58,896 nt of DNA, taken from assembly GCF_003574095.1 (NCBI RefSeq), contig NZ_QWLA01000011.1, forward strand, positions 1-58,896, read 5' to 3'. Made by a program: the position numbers and the translations under genes. Origin of the DNA: Calidithermus roseus. GTDB lineage: Bacteria; Deinococcota; Deinococci; Deinococcales; Thermaceae. The notes beneath the pieces were generated by a model that was not told where the DNA came from, searched no databases, and saw only the letters and a list, made by a program, of their open reading frames with translations. Shown in pieces: positions 31,335 to 43,094 of the stretch; the first letter of the stretch is position 1, and every line of letters starts with the position of its first letter.

Positions 31335-33193
31335 CAGCGAATCACCCCTACGAGGACCAGGAGCACGGCGGCAATCAACAGGCCCGCGGCGTAGAAGCGC
31401 AGGTAGCCGGTCTCGAGCCGCGCCAGCAGGGCGCCGAGGTTGCCGGTAGCGCTGCCCAGCCACCAGAAGCCGCCCAGCAGGCCGCCATCGGCGTCGAAGA
31501 GGATCTTGGCCAGGCTCTTGAGCGGCCTGACGAGGAGGGCGTTGTAGACGTCGTCGGCGTAGAAGCTCCTCAGCGAGGCTTCCTGGAAGCGGGTGAACCA
31601 GGCCGGCAGCCTGCCCGCCGCCTCGGCCTGGAAGAAGCGGTAGCCGTAGTAGAGGGCTCCCAGGGCCACCACTGCCGAGACGAGGATCAGCGCCCACTCG
31701 TCAAGCACGGGCAGCTTCTCGTGCTCGTGGTGCACGATCGCTTTGTTGAGCCAGGGCTCGAGCAGGTTCTCGGACTGCACCACGTAGGGCAGGCCCACGA
31801 AGCCGGCGAAGAGCGAGCCCAGGGTGAGGACGTGGTTGGGCCAGGTCATCACCGCGGGGCTCTCGTGGGGGTGTTCATGTCCGCGGTACTTGCCCATAAA
31901 CACCAGCACGAACCAGCGCATGGAGTACAGCGCCGTCAGGGCGGCGGTGATCAGCATCACGAACCACAGCAGCGCCGAGTACTCGTAGGAGGCAGCGAGG
32001 ATGGCATCCTTGGACCAGAAGCCCGACAGCAGCGGCAGGCCGCCCAGCGCCAGCGCCCCCACCAGGCCGTGAATGCGGGTCTGGGGGAGGTAGTTCCACA
32101 TCCCCCCCATCTTGCGCACGTCCTGCTCGCCGCCCAGGGCGTGGATCACCGCGCCCGAGGACATGAACAAGAGGGCCTTGAAGAAGGCATGGGTCAGGAC
32201 GTGGAACATCGCCACCCAGTAAGCCCCCACCCCCGCGGCCACGAACATGTAGCCGAGCTGGGAGAGCGTCGAGTAGGCCACGATGCGCTTGATGTCGGTC
32301 TGGCCGAAGGCGCACAGCGCGCCGTAGAGGGCGGTGAGCATGCCGATGAGCACGACCCAGAAGGACACGTCGGGCAGGTCGAAGTAGAGGAAGCTGTTGC
32401 GGCACAGCAGGTAGACCCCCGCCGTGACCATGGTCGCCGCGTGGATCAGGGCCGAGACCGGGGTTGGGCCCGCCATCGCGTCGGGGAGCCACACCATCAG
32501 AGGTACCTGGGCGCTCTTGCCGATAGCCCCGATGAACAGCAGGAAAGCGGCCAGGGACACCGCTGCGACGTTGATCCCGACGGCGAACTCACCCTCCGGG
32601 GCGATCAGCTCGCGCAGCTCGGAGATGGAGAGGGTGCCGAAGTGCGCCCACAGCACCCCCATGCCCAGCAGGAAGCCCAGGTCGCCGATGCGGTTGACGA
32701 TGAAGGCTTTGCGGGCCGAGTCGGCGTTGACCCGCTCGGTGTACCAGAAGCCGATGAGGAGGTAGCTCGCCAGACCCACCCCCTCCCAGCCGATGAAGAC
32801 CACCGGGAGGCTGTCGCCCAGCACCAGCACCAGCATGGCCGCGATGAAGAGGTTGAAGTAGCTGAAGAAGCGGCTGAAGCCGGGGTCTGAGTGCATGTAG
32901 CCGATGGCGTAGACGTGGATCAGGAAACCCACCCCCGCCACGACCATGACCATCAGGCCCGAGAGGTTGTCCAGGACGAAGGACAGAGGAACGCCGGGGA
33001 TCCAGTCCTCCACGGCCCACCTAGCCCCGCCCTGACCCAGCAACACCAGGCCCAGCAGGAGGCTGCCCAGCACTAAAGCGCTGGCCACGACACCCGGCAC
33101 GGGCTCCGGCAGGCGCCTGCCCCACAGGCCCAAGACGGCAAAGCCCAGCAGGGGCAGCAGGATGATCAGCGGTAGCAGTACGGTCTCTTGCAT
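31334..33193 (-). CDS. nuoL: NADH-quinone oxidoreductase subunit L
   Basis: A 619-residue subunit, close to Thermus Nqo12 (606). Blocks seen are [39 protein letters not shown] with the conserved Glu, [20 protein letters not shown] with the conserved Lys, and [16 protein letters not shown]. The C-terminal part (about 560-619) carries the long lateral helix that spans the membrane arm. It is the distal proton-pumping subunit. Two bases separate it from nuoK. Confidence 0.97.
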   Translation of the reverse strand: MQETVLLPLIILLPLLGFAVLGLWGRRLPEPVPGVVASALVLGSLLLGLVLLGQGGARWAVEDWIPGVPLSFVLDNLSGLMVMVVAGVGFLIHVYAIGYMHSDPGFSRFFSYFNLFIAAMLVLVLGDSLPVVFIGWEGVGLASYLLIGFWYTERVNADSARKAFIVNRIGDLGFLLGMGVLWAHFGTLSISELRELIAPEGEFAVGINVAAVSLAAFLLFIGAIGKSAQVPLMVWLPDAMAGPTPVSALIHAATMVTAGVYLLCRNSFLYFDLPDVSFWVVLIGMLTALYGALCAFGQTDIKRIVAYSTLSQLGYMFVAAGVGAYWVAMFHVLTHAFFKALLFMSSGAVIHALGGEQDVRKMGGMWNYLPQTRIHGLVGALALGGLPLLSGFWSKDAILAASYEYSALLWFVMLITAALTALYSMRWFVLVFMGKYRGHEHPHESPAVMTWPNHVLTLGSLFAGFVGLPYVVQSENLLEPWLNKAIVHHEHEKLPVLDEWALILVSAVVALGALYYGYRFFQAEAAGRLPAWFTRFQEASLRSFYADDVYNALLVRPLKSLAKILFDADGGLLGGFWWLGSATGNLGALLARLETGYLRFYAAGLLIAAVLLVLVGVIR

Positions 33194-33195
33194 AC

Positions 33196-33486
33196 TTAGC
33201 CCCTCAGCCCCCTCAGCTCATCGACGCCGGTGGTCTCCCGGCGGCGGAAGATGGCCACAATCAGCCCCAGCCCCACCGCCACCTCGGCGGCGGCAATGGC
33301 GATGACGAAGAGCGTCACCACCTGGGCATCCAGGCTGCCCCACTGCCTAGCGAAGGCGATGAGGGCCAGGTTGGCGGCGTTGAGCATGAGCTCGATGGAG
33401 AGAAACACCAAAATCGCGGTGCGCCTCGAGAGCACCCCATAGGCCCCGATGGTGAAGAGGAGGGCAGAAACCACCAGCCAGCTCAT
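33196..33486 (-). CDS. nuoK: NADH-quinone oxidoreductase subunit K
   Basis: A 96-residue protein with three helices (Thermus Nqo11 is 95). [20 protein letters not shown] carries the buried Glu of TM2 required for proton transfer, and [20 protein letters not shown] carries the TM3 Glu. The start ATG 33486 overlaps the nuoJ stop by four bases. Confidence 0.97.
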   Translation of the reverse strand: MSWLVVSALLFTIGAYGVLSRRTAILVFLSIELMLNAANLALIAFARQWGSLDAQVVTLFVIAIAAAEVAVGLGLIVAIFRRRETTGVDELRGLRG

Positions 33487-34031
33487 CGTTCGACCAACTC
33501 CTTCTCCTCGGCGGCGGGCTTCCTGGCCTCCGGCACGATGCGCTCGGGCTCCACCAGCACCACCGCGGCGATGGTGGCCACCAGCAACAAGAAACCCACC
33601 AGCAGCAGGGCGTAGAGCCATTTTTCGGGGCCGTACAGCAGGGGCCCCAGGGCCTGGGGCAGACCCCCGTTCAGGACGCCGGGGTTGGCGGGGGCGCTGA
33701 AGCGGCTGAGGGCGTAGATCAGCACCCCTGCCAGCGCGGCGGAACCCAGAATGGCCGGGACCTGCAACCCCGGCAGGAGGTCTTTGCCCACGTTGGCCTG
33801 CGCCGCCGAGAGCAGCATGATCACGAAGAGGAACAGCACCACGATGGCCCCGGCGTAGACGATGACCTGGGTCATGGCCACGAAGCGGGCCTCGAGCCCC
33901 ACGTAGACCGCGGCGATCACCAGGAAGTTGGCGATGAGGGCCAGCGCGGCGTGCACGGCGTTGGAGGCGCGCACCACCACCAGCGCGCTGAGCAGCAGCA
34001 AAGCCGCCGCGAGCAGCTCGACCAAGCTCAT
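33483..34031 (-). CDS. nuoJ: NADH-quinone oxidoreductase subunit J
   Basis: A 182-residue protein with five helices. It has [20 protein letters not shown] and [20 protein letters not shown], the conserved TM3 block of NuoJ where the pi-bulge helix lies. The C-terminal 25 residues are charged. Length is close to Thermus Nqo10 (176). It overlaps nuoI and nuoK by four bases each. Confidence 0.96.
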   Translation of the reverse strand: MSLVELLAAALLLLSALVVVRASNAVHAALALIANFLVIAAVYVGLEARFVAMTQVIVYAGAIVVLFLFVIMLLSAAQANVGKDLLPGLQVPAILGSAALAGVLIYALSRFSAPANPGVLNGGLPQALGPLLYGPEKWLYALLLVGFLLLVATIAAVVLVEPERIVPEARKPAAEEKELVER

Positions 34032-34627
34032 CTCTCCCCTCCTGCTTTGTCTATCCCTAGCTGCCGCGCGATGGAGGCGTAGCTGGGGTCTTTGGCCTTC
34101 GGCGCGTCGAGGCCCTCGAGTTCGGGCCGCACGTAGGGCACCGCGTAGCCCCGCCTGATCGGCTTGCCGGTGTAGGAGGCCTCGCGGCGCTGGGGCTTGG
34201 TGCCCTGTACCTCGACGAGCATGTCCTCCTTGGAGTAGACGAAGTCGGAGTAGCGGTAGTCGGCCATCTCGAAGTCGTAGCCCATCACCACCGCGCCGGT
34301 GGGGCAGGCTTCCTCACAAAGGCCGCAGAAGATGCAGCGCAGCATGTTGATCTCGTAGACCCTGGCGTAGCGCTCGCCCGCGCTGACGGGATTTTCAGGG
34401 TCGTTCTCGGCGGCCTCGACGTAGATGGCATAGGCCGGGCAGGCCGCCGCGCACAGGCTACAGCCAATGCACTTCTCGAGGCCGTTGGGGTGGCGGGTGA
34501 GGACGTGCCGCCCGTGGAAGCGTGGCTTGAGGGCCACCGGGGCCTCGGGATAAGAGACCGTCACCGGCCTGGAGAACAGCGCCTTGAGGGTGATCCCCAG
34601 GCTCTGGGCCAATGCAGTCAGGCTCAT
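34028..34627 (-). CDS. nuoI: NADH-quinone oxidoreductase subunit I (two 4Fe-4S clusters)
   Basis: A 199-residue ferredoxin-type subunit. The two binding motifs are intact: [18 protein letters not shown] and [18 protein letters not shown], each CxxCxxCxxxCP, for clusters N6a and N6b that pass electrons to N2. The C-terminal 60 residues ([20 protein letters not shown]) are an extension like that of Thermus Nqo9 (182). It starts at ATG 34627 and overlaps nuoH by four bases. Confidence 0.97.
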   Translation of the reverse strand: MSLTALAQSLGITLKALFSRPVTVSYPEAPVALKPRFHGRHVLTRHPNGLEKCIGCSLCAAACPAYAIYVEAAENDPENPVSAGERYARVYEINMLRCIFCGLCEEACPTGAVVMGYDFEMADYRYSDFVYSKEDMLVEVQGTKPQRREASYTGKPIRRGYAVPYVRPELEGLDAPKAKDPSYASIARQLGIDKAGGER

Positions 34628-35622
34628 GCTTTACCTCCGTTGAGCGCCACGTAGAAGGCCACCACCAAGAACCACACCAGCGCTGCCGGGAACAGCCGGC
34701 CCCAGCCAAAGCGCATGAGCTGGTCGTAGCGCAAGCGGAACCAGGTGGCGCGGATCCAGATGAAGAAGAACAAAAACAGCGCGATCTTGAGGAACATCCA
34801 CAAGTAGGGGATGTCGGGGATGAAGCCCGGCATCTTCCAGCCGCCGAGGTAGATGGTGGGGATCAGCGCCGAGGCGGTGATGAGGTGCACGTACTCGGCC
34901 ATCTGGAACAGCGCCCACTTGATCGAGGCGTACTCGGTGCTGTAGCCGCCCACCAGCTCCTGCTCGGCTTCGGGCAGGTCGAAGGGGGTGCGGGCAGCCT
35001 CGGCCATCGAGGCGATGGTGAAGAGCACGAAGGCCGGGAACATCGGCAAGATCAGCCAGACGTGCTTGTCCTGCCACTCCACGATGTCCTGCAGGTTCAA
35101 GGAGCCCACCAGCATCACCGGGGCCAAGAGGCTCATGCCCAGGGCCAGCTCGTAGGAGATCAGGGCCGCCGAGGAGCGCAGCGAGCCCAGCAGCGAGTAC
35201 TTGGAGTTCGAAGCCCACCCGGCCAGGAAGATGCCGTAGACCGCCATCTCGCTCACGGCGAAGAGGTAGAGGATGCCCACGTCGAGGTTAATCACCCAGG
35301 GGTCGAAGCCGAAGAAGGCCCCCTTGGGACCAAAGGGGATCAGCCCGAAGCCCACCAGCGCGAAAGTGATGGCGATGACGGGGGCCAGCACGAAGACCAC
35401 CTTGTCGGCCTTGGTGGGCACGATGTCTTCCTTGAGGATCGACTTGATGGCGTCGGCCAGGGGCTGCAGCAGGCCCATCGGCCCCACCCGGTTGGGCCCC
35501 CAGCGCACCTGGAAGCGCGCCAGCAGGCGGCGCTCGATCAGGGTCATGTAGGCGAATGCGGTCAGCAGGCCGAACACCACCAGAAAAGCCTTGATGCCGA
35601 CCATCCACAATGGATCAGTCAT
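34624..35622 (-). CDS. nuoH: NADH-quinone oxidoreductase subunit H
   Basis: A 332-residue membrane subunit at the quinone site. Family blocks are [40 protein letters not shown] and [20 protein letters not shown]. The long acidic loop between helices 5 and 6 links to NuoB/NuoD. ATG 35622 is chosen ([10 protein letters not shown]); GTG 35628 would add two residues. Either start overlaps the nuoG stop. It is about 30 residues shorter than Thermus Nqo8 (365). Confidence 0.96.
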   Translation of the reverse strand: MTDPLWMVGIKAFLVVFGLLTAFAYMTLIERRLLARFQVRWGPNRVGPMGLLQPLADAIKSILKEDIVPTKADKVVFVLAPVIAITFALVGFGLIPFGPKGAFFGFDPWVINLDVGILYLFAVSEMAVYGIFLAGWASNSKYSLLGSLRSSAALISYELALGMSLLAPVMLVGSLNLQDIVEWQDKHVWLILPMFPAFVLFTIASMAEAARTPFDLPEAEQELVGGYSTEYASIKWALFQMAEYVHLITASALIPTIYLGGWKMPGFIPDIPYLWMFLKIALFLFFFIWIRATWFRLRYDQLMRFGWGRLFPAALVWFLVVAFYVALNGGKA

Positions 35623-37987
35623 GGGCACCCTCCACCGGAGCCAGCACCCGGGCCGCCAGGCTGCGGCCCGACCAGGCCCCCAAGGCAGGCAGATACATTA
35701 CCCCTGCGGGCAGGCCGGCCACAACCCTCACCGTGGCCCGCTCGAGCCCCGCCGGACTCTCGACTTCGACCACCGCGCCGTCGATGAGGCCGTTTTCCCG
35801 CGCGGTCTCGGGGCTGGCTTCCAGGCAGACCTGCACCACCCTGGCCACCGCCCCCACCAACTGCTCGCGCCGCCACATGCTGGGGCGCAGGTAGAGCGAA
35901 CCCGTGGAGGCCGGGCTGCTGAAGCTGGCGGCCTTGCCCGCCCACAGGCTGCCCACAGGGGGAAGCTTGTACTGGTCGTGCAGGGTCTTGGCGGCCTGGC
36001 GCACCAGCCGCACCGGGGGCTTGAGGCCCGCCGCTTCGGCCAGCAGGGCCAGCGCGGCCACCGCCCCGTCGGCTTCGCCGTTGTTGATGGCCGCGGGCTC
36101 TACGGGCAACACCCGGCCCTCGAGGTTGACGGTCTGGCCGCGCTTCTCGTAGGCAGTCTGATTGGGCAGCACCACGTCGGCGTAGCGCTCGGCCAGGGGG
36201 CTGCGGTGGGTCAGGTGCAGCACCCGGAAGCCGGTGGCCTTGAGCTGCTCCTCGGTAGGAAGGAAGCCGTAGTAGGCAGCCTTGAGGCCGCTCTGGGTCC
36301 AGCCCAGGCCGCCCTTGCCGGGGTAGAGGCCCAGCGACTCCAGGCCCCGCGCGTTGGCCGCCGGGGTCATGCACATCACCTTGGCCCCGTACTTTTCGGC
36401 CAGGGCTCTGGCTTTGGCCGCGGCCAGGGGGTCGTTGAGCACGGCGGCGCCCAGCACGATCACAGCCTTGCCGGCCTCGAGCCTGCTCCGAGTCCAGGCG
36501 ACGGCTTCAGAGCTGACGCCATCGGGCACGGCCTGGCTCTGGCCCAGCAGGGCGGACAGCAGCGCGGCCTCGGCCCCCGGCGCGTGCACACCCGAGACGA
36601 AGGCCCACTTGGCCAGCCGGGCGGGATAGGCGCTGAAGAGGGCCATCTTCTCCAGGCGGCGCTCCATGCGCTCCTTGATGTTGAGGTCGGCGAAGGGCGT
36701 GCCGTGGTTGAGCACAGCGGCGGGCTTGAGCCCCCGGCTGAACTCCGACAGACGCAGGTGGACGGTGGGGGCTTCCTCGCTGGGGTCGCCCAGCACCAGC
36801 ACAAAGCTGGCATCGAGCAACTCGGCGAAGGTGGTGGCGGGGAAGGCGGTGGCGGGGCTGTTGGTGCGGCCCTGGAAGTCGCGGTGAGGGGTGCCTAGCG
36901 CCCCGGCCAGCTCCACGGCGGCCAGGCCCTCCTCGAGGGTGGCGTTGCCACCGAGGTAAAGGCCGATCTCGTGCTTGGCAACCCCGGCCAGCCCAGCCTT
37001 GATGGCGGCGAGGGCCTCCTCCCAGGTGCTCTCGACCAGCCTGCCCTCGCGGCGCACCAGCGGGCGGGTGAGGCGGTCCTGGCCCACCCACTCGTGGCCG
37101 AAGCGGGCCGCGTCGGAGATCCAGGTCTCGTTGACCTCGCGGCGCTCGGCAGCGCGGATGCGCTCGAGCACCCCGCTGCGGGTATCGACGATGATCCCCG
37201 CCCCCGAGGCGTCGTCTAAGGAGGTGGTCTCGGTGGAGTCGTACTCCCAGTTGCGCGCGCGGAAGCGGGCGGTTTGGTCCAGCAGCGCGCCTACCGGGCA
37301 GATGTCCACGATGTTGCCGGTGAAGTTGGAGGGCAGCCCGTCGTCTTCGGTGTTGATGAAAGTGTGCACGCCGCGCTCGATGAAGTCGAGCACCTCGTCA
37401 CCGGGGACCTCCTCGAAGTAGCGCACGCAGCGCTTGCAGTGGATGCAGCGCTCGCGGTCGAGCACGATGAACTCCGAGAGCGAGTGGTGCTTGTCCACGT
37501 GCCTGCGGGTCATCTCGTAGCGGGTGTACATGGGAAGTTCCATGGGGTTGGGGTGATAGAACTTCTCCACCAGCCCGTACTCCACCGTGCGGTCTTGCAG
37601 CTCGCAGGCCCCGCCTTTATCGCAGGTGGGGCAGTCGAGGGGATGGTTGAAGAGGGTGAGCTCGACCATCCCCGACTGGGCGTGCTTGACCTCGTCGGAG
37701 AGGGTGTCGATCACCATGCCATCGGTCACCGCCGTGATGCACGAAGCGACCAGCTTGGGCATCCAGAAGATCTTGGGGTTGCCCTTTTCGTCGAGGATCC
37801 AGTTGCCATCGGGTCCCTTGCGCGGGCTGCCGGTGCGCACCAGGCACATGCGGCAGGCGCCTATGGGCGAGAGGTGCTTCTCGGCGCAGAACAGTGGCAC
37901 GTCGTAGCCCGCGTGGAATATCGCGTCCATGGCGGAGGTTCCGTTGGGGACCTCGACCACGCGATCGTTTACAGTCACTTTAGCCAT
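35615..37987 (-). CDS. nuoG: NADH-quinone oxidoreductase subunit G, lacking cluster N7 ligands
   Basis: A 790-residue protein. The N-terminal 2Fe-2S ferredoxin domain has [15 protein letters not shown], with the fourth Cys further on. [14 protein letters not shown], the HxxxC region and [14 protein letters not shown] supply clusters N5 and N4, with the last Cys in DICPVGALL. In Thermus and E. coli a further CxxCxxxC and distant Cys bind cluster N7. Here the matching segment (37195-37232) reads [12 protein letters not shown] and the distant site (37110-37123) reads [12 protein letters not shown], so all four Cys are replaced. The molybdopterin-type C-terminal domain is present. Twelve bases separate it from nuoF. 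Confidence 0.96.
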   Translation of the reverse strand: MAKVTVNDRVVEVPNGTSAMDAIFHAGYDVPLFCAEKHLSPIGACRMCLVRTGSPRKGPDGNWILDEKGNPKIFWMPKLVASCITAVTDGMVIDTLSDEVKHAQSGMVELTLFNHPLDCPTCDKGGACELQDRTVEYGLVEKFYHPNPMELPMYTRYEMTRRHVDKHHSLSEFIVLDRERCIHCKRCVRYFEEVPGDEVLDFIERGVHTFINTEDDGLPSNFTGNIVDICPVGALLDQTARFRARNWEYDSTETTSLDDASGAGIIVDTRSGVLERIRAAERREVNETWISDAARFGHEWVGQDRLTRPLVRREGRLVESTWEEALAAIKAGLAGVAKHEIGLYLGGNATLEEGLAAVELAGALGTPHRDFQGRTNSPATAFPATTFAELLDASFVLVLGDPSEEAPTVHLRLSEFSRGLKPAAVLNHGTPFADLNIKERMERRLEKMALFSAYPARLAKWAFVSGVHAPGAEAALLSALLGQSQAVPDGVSSEAVAWTRSRLEAGKAVIVLGAAVLNDPLAAAKARALAEKYGAKVMCMTPAANARGLESLGLYPGKGGLGWTQSGLKAAYYGFLPTEEQLKATGFRVLHLTHRSPLAERYADVVLPNQTAYEKRGQTVNLEGRVLPVEPAAINNGEADGAVAALALLAEAAGLKPPVRLVRQAAKTLHDQYKLPPVGSLWAGKAASFSSPASTGSLYLRPSMWRREQLVGAVARVVQVCLEASPETARENGLIDGAVVEVESPAGLERATVRVVAGLPAGVMYLPALGAWSGRSLAARVLAPVEGAHD

Positions 37988-37999
37988 CCGTCACCCCAA

Positions 38000-39315
<1,316 letters not shown>

Positions 39316-39319
<4 letters not shown>

Positions 39320-39867
39320 GCGCCCACCTCGTCACCACGGTTGTGCACCACGTGCCCGATCTTGCCGGGAAGCTGGATCTCCTCCAGGCGCTTGCCCTGG
39401 CGCAGCCCCTCGAGCAGGGCGCGCAGGCGAGCCTTGGTCACGCACTCCACGTAGGGCTCGTCGTTGATCTGGATCACCGGCGCGGTGTGGCACGAACCCA
39501 GGCACTCCACCTTCTGGATGCTGAAGAGCCCGTCGTCGGTCACGTCGCCGCGCAGGATTTGCAGCTCGTTGACCAACTCGTCCCACAGCTCGTCGGCCCC
39601 GCCGATGGCGCAGGAGAGCGTGGCGCACACCTGGATGTGGTACTTGCCAGTGGGCAGGGCCTGGTAGTAGCTGTAAAAGCTCATCACCCCGGCCACCTCG
39701 GTGGCGGTGGTGCCCACCAGCCGCGCGATCTCCTCCTGGCGCTCGGGACTGATCCAGCCCTCGTCCTGCTGAACCCGGCGCAGCAGGGGCATCAAGGCCG
39801 CGCGGCGCTCGGGGTACTGGCTGAAGACCTCAGCCAGCCAATCCTGTTTGTCGTCGAAGAATCCCAT
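39316..39867 (-). CDS. nuoE: NADH-quinone oxidoreductase subunit E (2Fe-2S)
   Basis: A 183-residue thioredoxin-like subunit (Thermus Nqo2 is 181). The N1a cluster Cys are in [17 protein letters not shown] and [17 protein letters not shown]. The N-terminal helical bundle ([20 protein letters not shown]) is typical. CCGGAGGTTGC lies just before the ATG, following the long hairpin in the nuoD-nuoE gap. Confidence 0.97.
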
Positions 39868-39882
39868 GCAACCTCCGGTTGC

Positions 39883-39922
39883 GCCCAGCGCCGCACGCCG
39901 CGAAAGGCGTCGGGCGCTGGGC
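39883..39922 (-). promoter_or_regulatory. Long two-part hairpin between nuoD and nuoE
   Basis: GCCCAGCGCC at 39883-39892 pairs perfectly with GGCGCTGGGC at 39913-39922. The loop holds a second stem, ACGCC at 39895-39899 with GGCGT at 39906-39910. It fills most of the only sizeable gap in the middle of the operon (nuoD stop at 39928, nuoE start at 39867) and lies just upstream of the nuoE ribosome site. Without a T-run it is more likely an mRNA processing or stability element than a terminator. Confidence 0.7.
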
Positions 39923-39927
39923 GTTTG

Positions 39928-41187
39928 TCATCGATCCACGTCCCCCATCACCGGGTCGAGAGAAGCGATCACCGCCACCATGTCGGCCACCTGCACGCCC
40001 TTGCAGGCGTAGGAGAGCGACTGCAGGTTGACGAAACTGGGGGCGCGCACCTTGACGCGGTAGGGCATCGAGCCGCCGTCGGAGACGATGTAGTAGCCCA
40101 GCTCACCCCGCGCACTCTCGGTGGGCACGTAGACCTCGCCCAAAGCGGGGTGGAAGCCCTCGGTCACCAGCTTGAAGTGATAGATGACCGCTTCCATCGA
40201 GGTCTCCAGCAGTTCTCTGGGCGGCAGGGAGACCTGGGGGTTGGGGTCGCGGATGGGGCCGGGGCCGAGGCCCTCGAGCCGCTCCACGGCCTGGCGGATG
40301 ATCTTGACCGACTCGCGCATCTCGAGGATGCGGATGACCATGCGGTCGTAGACGTCGCCGCCCTGGAGCACGGGCACGTCGAAGCTGTAGCTCTCGTAAC
40401 CGGCGTAGGGGTAGGCCTTGCGCACGTCGTAGTTCACGCCGCTGGCCCGCAGACTGCCGCCGGTGAGCGAGAGGTTGATGGCGTCCTCGGCGGGGATCAC
40501 CGCCACCCCCTTGGCCCGCTCGTAGAAGATGGGGCTCTCGCGGAAGAGCTTCTCGTACTCGTCGATACGGTGGGGCATGACAGCGAGGAACTTCTTGACC
40601 TCGCTGAGGAACTCCTCCGGCAGGTCCTCCTTGAGGCCGCCGACGCGGATGTAGTTGTGGTGGAAACGCTGGCCCGAGACCCACTCGAAGAGGTCGAGCA
40701 GCGCCTCGCGCTCGCGGAAGGCGTAGAAGAAGGGGGTGAGCGCGCCGAAGTCCAGCAGGCCCGTGCCCAAGAACACCAGGTGGGAAGCGATGCGGGAGAG
40801 CTCGTTGAGCATCACCCGGATGACCTGTGCCCTGGGGGGCACCTCGGCCCCTACCAGCTTCTCCACGGCCAGGGCATAGGCCAGGTCGTGGGCGAAGGAA
40901 TGGAGGTAGTCCATACGCGGGGTGTAGGTGATGCACTGCGTATAGGTGCGGTTCTCCATGTTCTTCTCGAAGCCGGTGTGCAGGTAGCCGATGTGGGGGG
41001 TCAGGCGCAGGATCTGCTCACCCGACAGATCGACGACCACGCGCAGTACGCCGTGGGTGGAGGGGTGCTGCGGCCCGACGTTGAGGGTCATGATCTCCGA
41101 CTTTAGCTCGGGCGCGCCCTGGATGTCGGTGCCGAAGCTGGTCTTGGAGTGCAGCTCGTCGTCGGGGCGGATGGGCTCTTTGAGCAT
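39928..41187 (-). CDS. nuoD: NADH-quinone oxidoreductase subunit D (49-kDa)
   Basis: A 419-residue protein (Thermus Nqo4 is 409), related to NiFe-hydrogenase large subunits. Blocks are [20 protein letters not shown] with the quinone-site His, [40 protein letters not shown], and the C-terminal DPVMGDVDR ending. Tyr in [14 protein letters not shown] corresponds to the quinone-coordinating region. It shares one base with the nuoC stop (TGATG). Confidence 0.97.
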   Translation of the reverse strand: MLKEPIRPDDELHSKTSFGTDIQGAPELKSEIMTLNVGPQHPSTHGVLRVVVDLSGEQILRLTPHIGYLHTGFEKNMENRTYTQCITYTPRMDYLHSFAHDLAYALAVEKLVGAEVPPRAQVIRVMLNELSRIASHLVFLGTGLLDFGALTPFFYAFREREALLDLFEWVSGQRFHHNYIRVGGLKEDLPEEFLSEVKKFLAVMPHRIDEYEKLFRESPIFYERAKGVAVIPAEDAINLSLTGGSLRASGVNYDVRKAYPYAGYESYSFDVPVLQGGDVYDRMVIRILEMRESVKIIRQAVERLEGLGPGPIRDPNPQVSLPPRELLETSMEAVIYHFKLVTEGFHPALGEVYVPTESARGELGYYIVSDGGSMPYRVKVRAPSFVNLQSLSYACKGVQVADMVAVIASLDPVMGDVDR

Positions 41188-41816
41188 CAGTTACCCCCTT
41201 CCTTCGCTACCTTCTGGATCTCCTCGAAGACGTCCCGGTAGCCCTTGCGGCTGCCTCCACGCCAGCCGGTCATGCCGGCCTTGTCACCGGAAAGCCCGGC
41301 CCGGAAGGCGTCGGGGTCGATGAAGCGGCCTTCCTTGAAGAGGGTGGGGGTCTCGCCCAGCGGGAAGTCCTTGCGCAGAGGGAAGCCCTCGAGGTCTTCG
41401 GGGGTGAGGATCTTGCGCAGATCCGGGTGACCCTCGAACTTGATGCCGAACATGTCGTAGACCTCGCGCTCGAGGAAGTCGGCCCCCATCCAGAGGTCGG
41501 TGAGCGTGGGCAGCACCGGGTTGCTCTCGGGGACGAACACCCTCACGAAGAAGCGGCTGCCGTCGCCGCTCCTGTAGCCCGGCAGCGACACCAGCTCATA
41601 GACCACGCAAAAACGCTCCGCCTTCTTCTCGGGGTACTTCAGGTAATCGATGCCGACGATGTCGGCGAGGTAGTTGAAGCCCTGGGTCTTCCAGGCCTCC
41701 ATCTGGGCCTTGAAGAGGGTGCGGGGCAGGGTGACCCAGGTGTTGCCATGAGCCTGCTCCACCGGCCAGCCGTGGTTCTTGGCCTGCTCGAGCACCTGCT
41801 GCAATCGTTGCATCAC
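41187..41816 (-). CDS. nuoC: NADH-quinone oxidoreductase subunit C (30-kDa)
   Basis: A 209-residue protein (Thermus Nqo5 is 207). The family signature [20 protein letters not shown] and [14 protein letters not shown] is intact. It is a structural subunit of the connecting fragment beside NuoD and NuoB. Six bases separate it from nuoB. Confidence 0.97.
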   Translation of the reverse strand: MMQRLQQVLEQAKNHGWPVEQAHGNTWVTLPRTLFKAQMEAWKTQGFNYLADIVGIDYLKYPEKKAERFCVVYELVSLPGYRSGDGSRFFVRVFVPESNPVLPTLTDLWMGADFLEREVYDMFGIKFEGHPDLRKILTPEDLEGFPLRKDFPLGETPTLFKEGRFIDPDAFRAGLSGDKAGMTGWRGGSRKGYRDVFEEIQKVAKEGGN

Positions 41817-41822
41817 TCCTCC

Positions 41823-42362
<540 letters not shown>

Positions 42363-42387
42363 TCAGTTTCCTCCGGGAACGTCCAGA

Positions 42388-42436
42388 GTCGAGGGCCGAG
42401 GCAGGGGCCCCCGACCCTCAACGCTCGACCCTCCTA
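42388..42436. repeat. Heptad-phased stretch between nuoA and nuoB
   Basis: Seven consecutive 7-mers (GTCGAGG, GCCGAGG, CAGGGGC, CCCCGAC, CCTCAAC, GCTCGAC, CCTCCTA) lie inside the operon, the last one covering the nuoA stop codon. GTCGAGGG and CCCTCAAC/GCTCGACCCT parts can also pair with each other. Confidence 0.55.
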
Positions 42437-42799
42437 GCGCCACCTCATCACACCCTTCCACCACTCGTAGACGAAGCCCACGAACAGCAGCACGGTGAAG
42501 ATCAACAGGCCCACGAAGCCCGCGATCCCCAAAGACCCGGCGCTCACGGCATAGGGCCACAGGAAGGCCACTTCCACGTCGAAGATGATGAAGAGCATGG
42601 CCACGGCATAGAAATGCACGGGGAAACGCTTGACTTCCCCGGCTGGATCGTTGCCCGACTCATAGGGCATCAGTTTAGCGCGGCCCGGTTTCTTCGGGCC
42701 CAGCGCCGCTCCTACCACCACCGCCAGGATGCCGATAGCCAGCGCGACGGCGATATAGACCAGGACCGCCAGGTATTCACTGCCAGGTGACGCTGTCAT
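42434..42799 (-). CDS. nuoA: NADH-quinone oxidoreductase subunit A
   Basis: A 121-residue protein with three helices (Thermus Nqo7 is 119). [20 protein letters not shown] is the conserved loop and [20 protein letters not shown] is the TM2 block with the conserved Asp and Glu. The start is ATG 42799 with AGGAGG ten bases upstream; the earlier in-frame start at 42859 would add a charged, unconserved tail. First gene of the operon. Confidence 0.96.
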   Translation of the reverse strand: MTASPGSEYLAVLVYIAVALAIGILAVVVGAALGPKKPGRAKLMPYESGNDPAGEVKRFPVHFYAVAMLFIIFDVEVAFLWPYAVSAGSLGIAGFVGLLIFTVLLFVGFVYEWWKGVMRWR

Positions 42800-42879
42800 C
42801 CGCTTCTTGCCTCCTCGCTCGTGCCTCAGTTCACATGACCAAACGCAAACCGAGAACACTACGCGTTTTTATCTGGCCT

Positions 42880-42907
42880 AGTTTACACCTTCACATGCAC
42901 CTCACAA
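42880..42907 (-). promoter_or_regulatory. Candidate nuo operon promoter
   Basis: On the minus strand TTGTGA (42907-42902) and TAAACT (42885-42880) are spaced by 16 bases, about 80 bases before the nuoA start. The fit is moderate; no other candidate in this gap is better. Confidence 0.4.
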
Positions 42908-43029
42908 GCCGTGGAGGGTTGCAATACCCGGACAGCGCAGTGCCCTGCTCGGTCTGCGGCAATGCCTCGATCTCGAGCGGCCTCACCACCCCACGGCACA
43001 GTACCGAATCGGGAACGGCTATTTTACTT

Positions 43030-43058
43030 TTGACTTATTTCATGAACCACGTTATGTT
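43030..43058 (+). promoter_or_regulatory. Canonical promoter of the BNR-protein gene
   Basis: TTGACT at 43030-43035 and TATGTT at 43053-43058 are exactly 17 bases apart, in an AT-rich stretch unlike the surrounding DNA. The ATG at 43095 follows after GGGGAGGG. Of the 235 bases between nuoA and this gene, nothing else is recognised. Confidence 0.7.
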
Positions 43059-43094
43059 AATACTGAAATCAATTCTTCGCGGGGAGGGTGGTTC

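Noticed and set aside
31335-31697. N-terminal extension of nuoM
   Set aside because: The extra 121 codons run across the nuoL gene on the same strand in another frame; the true NuoM N terminus [10 protein letters not shown] starts at 31334.
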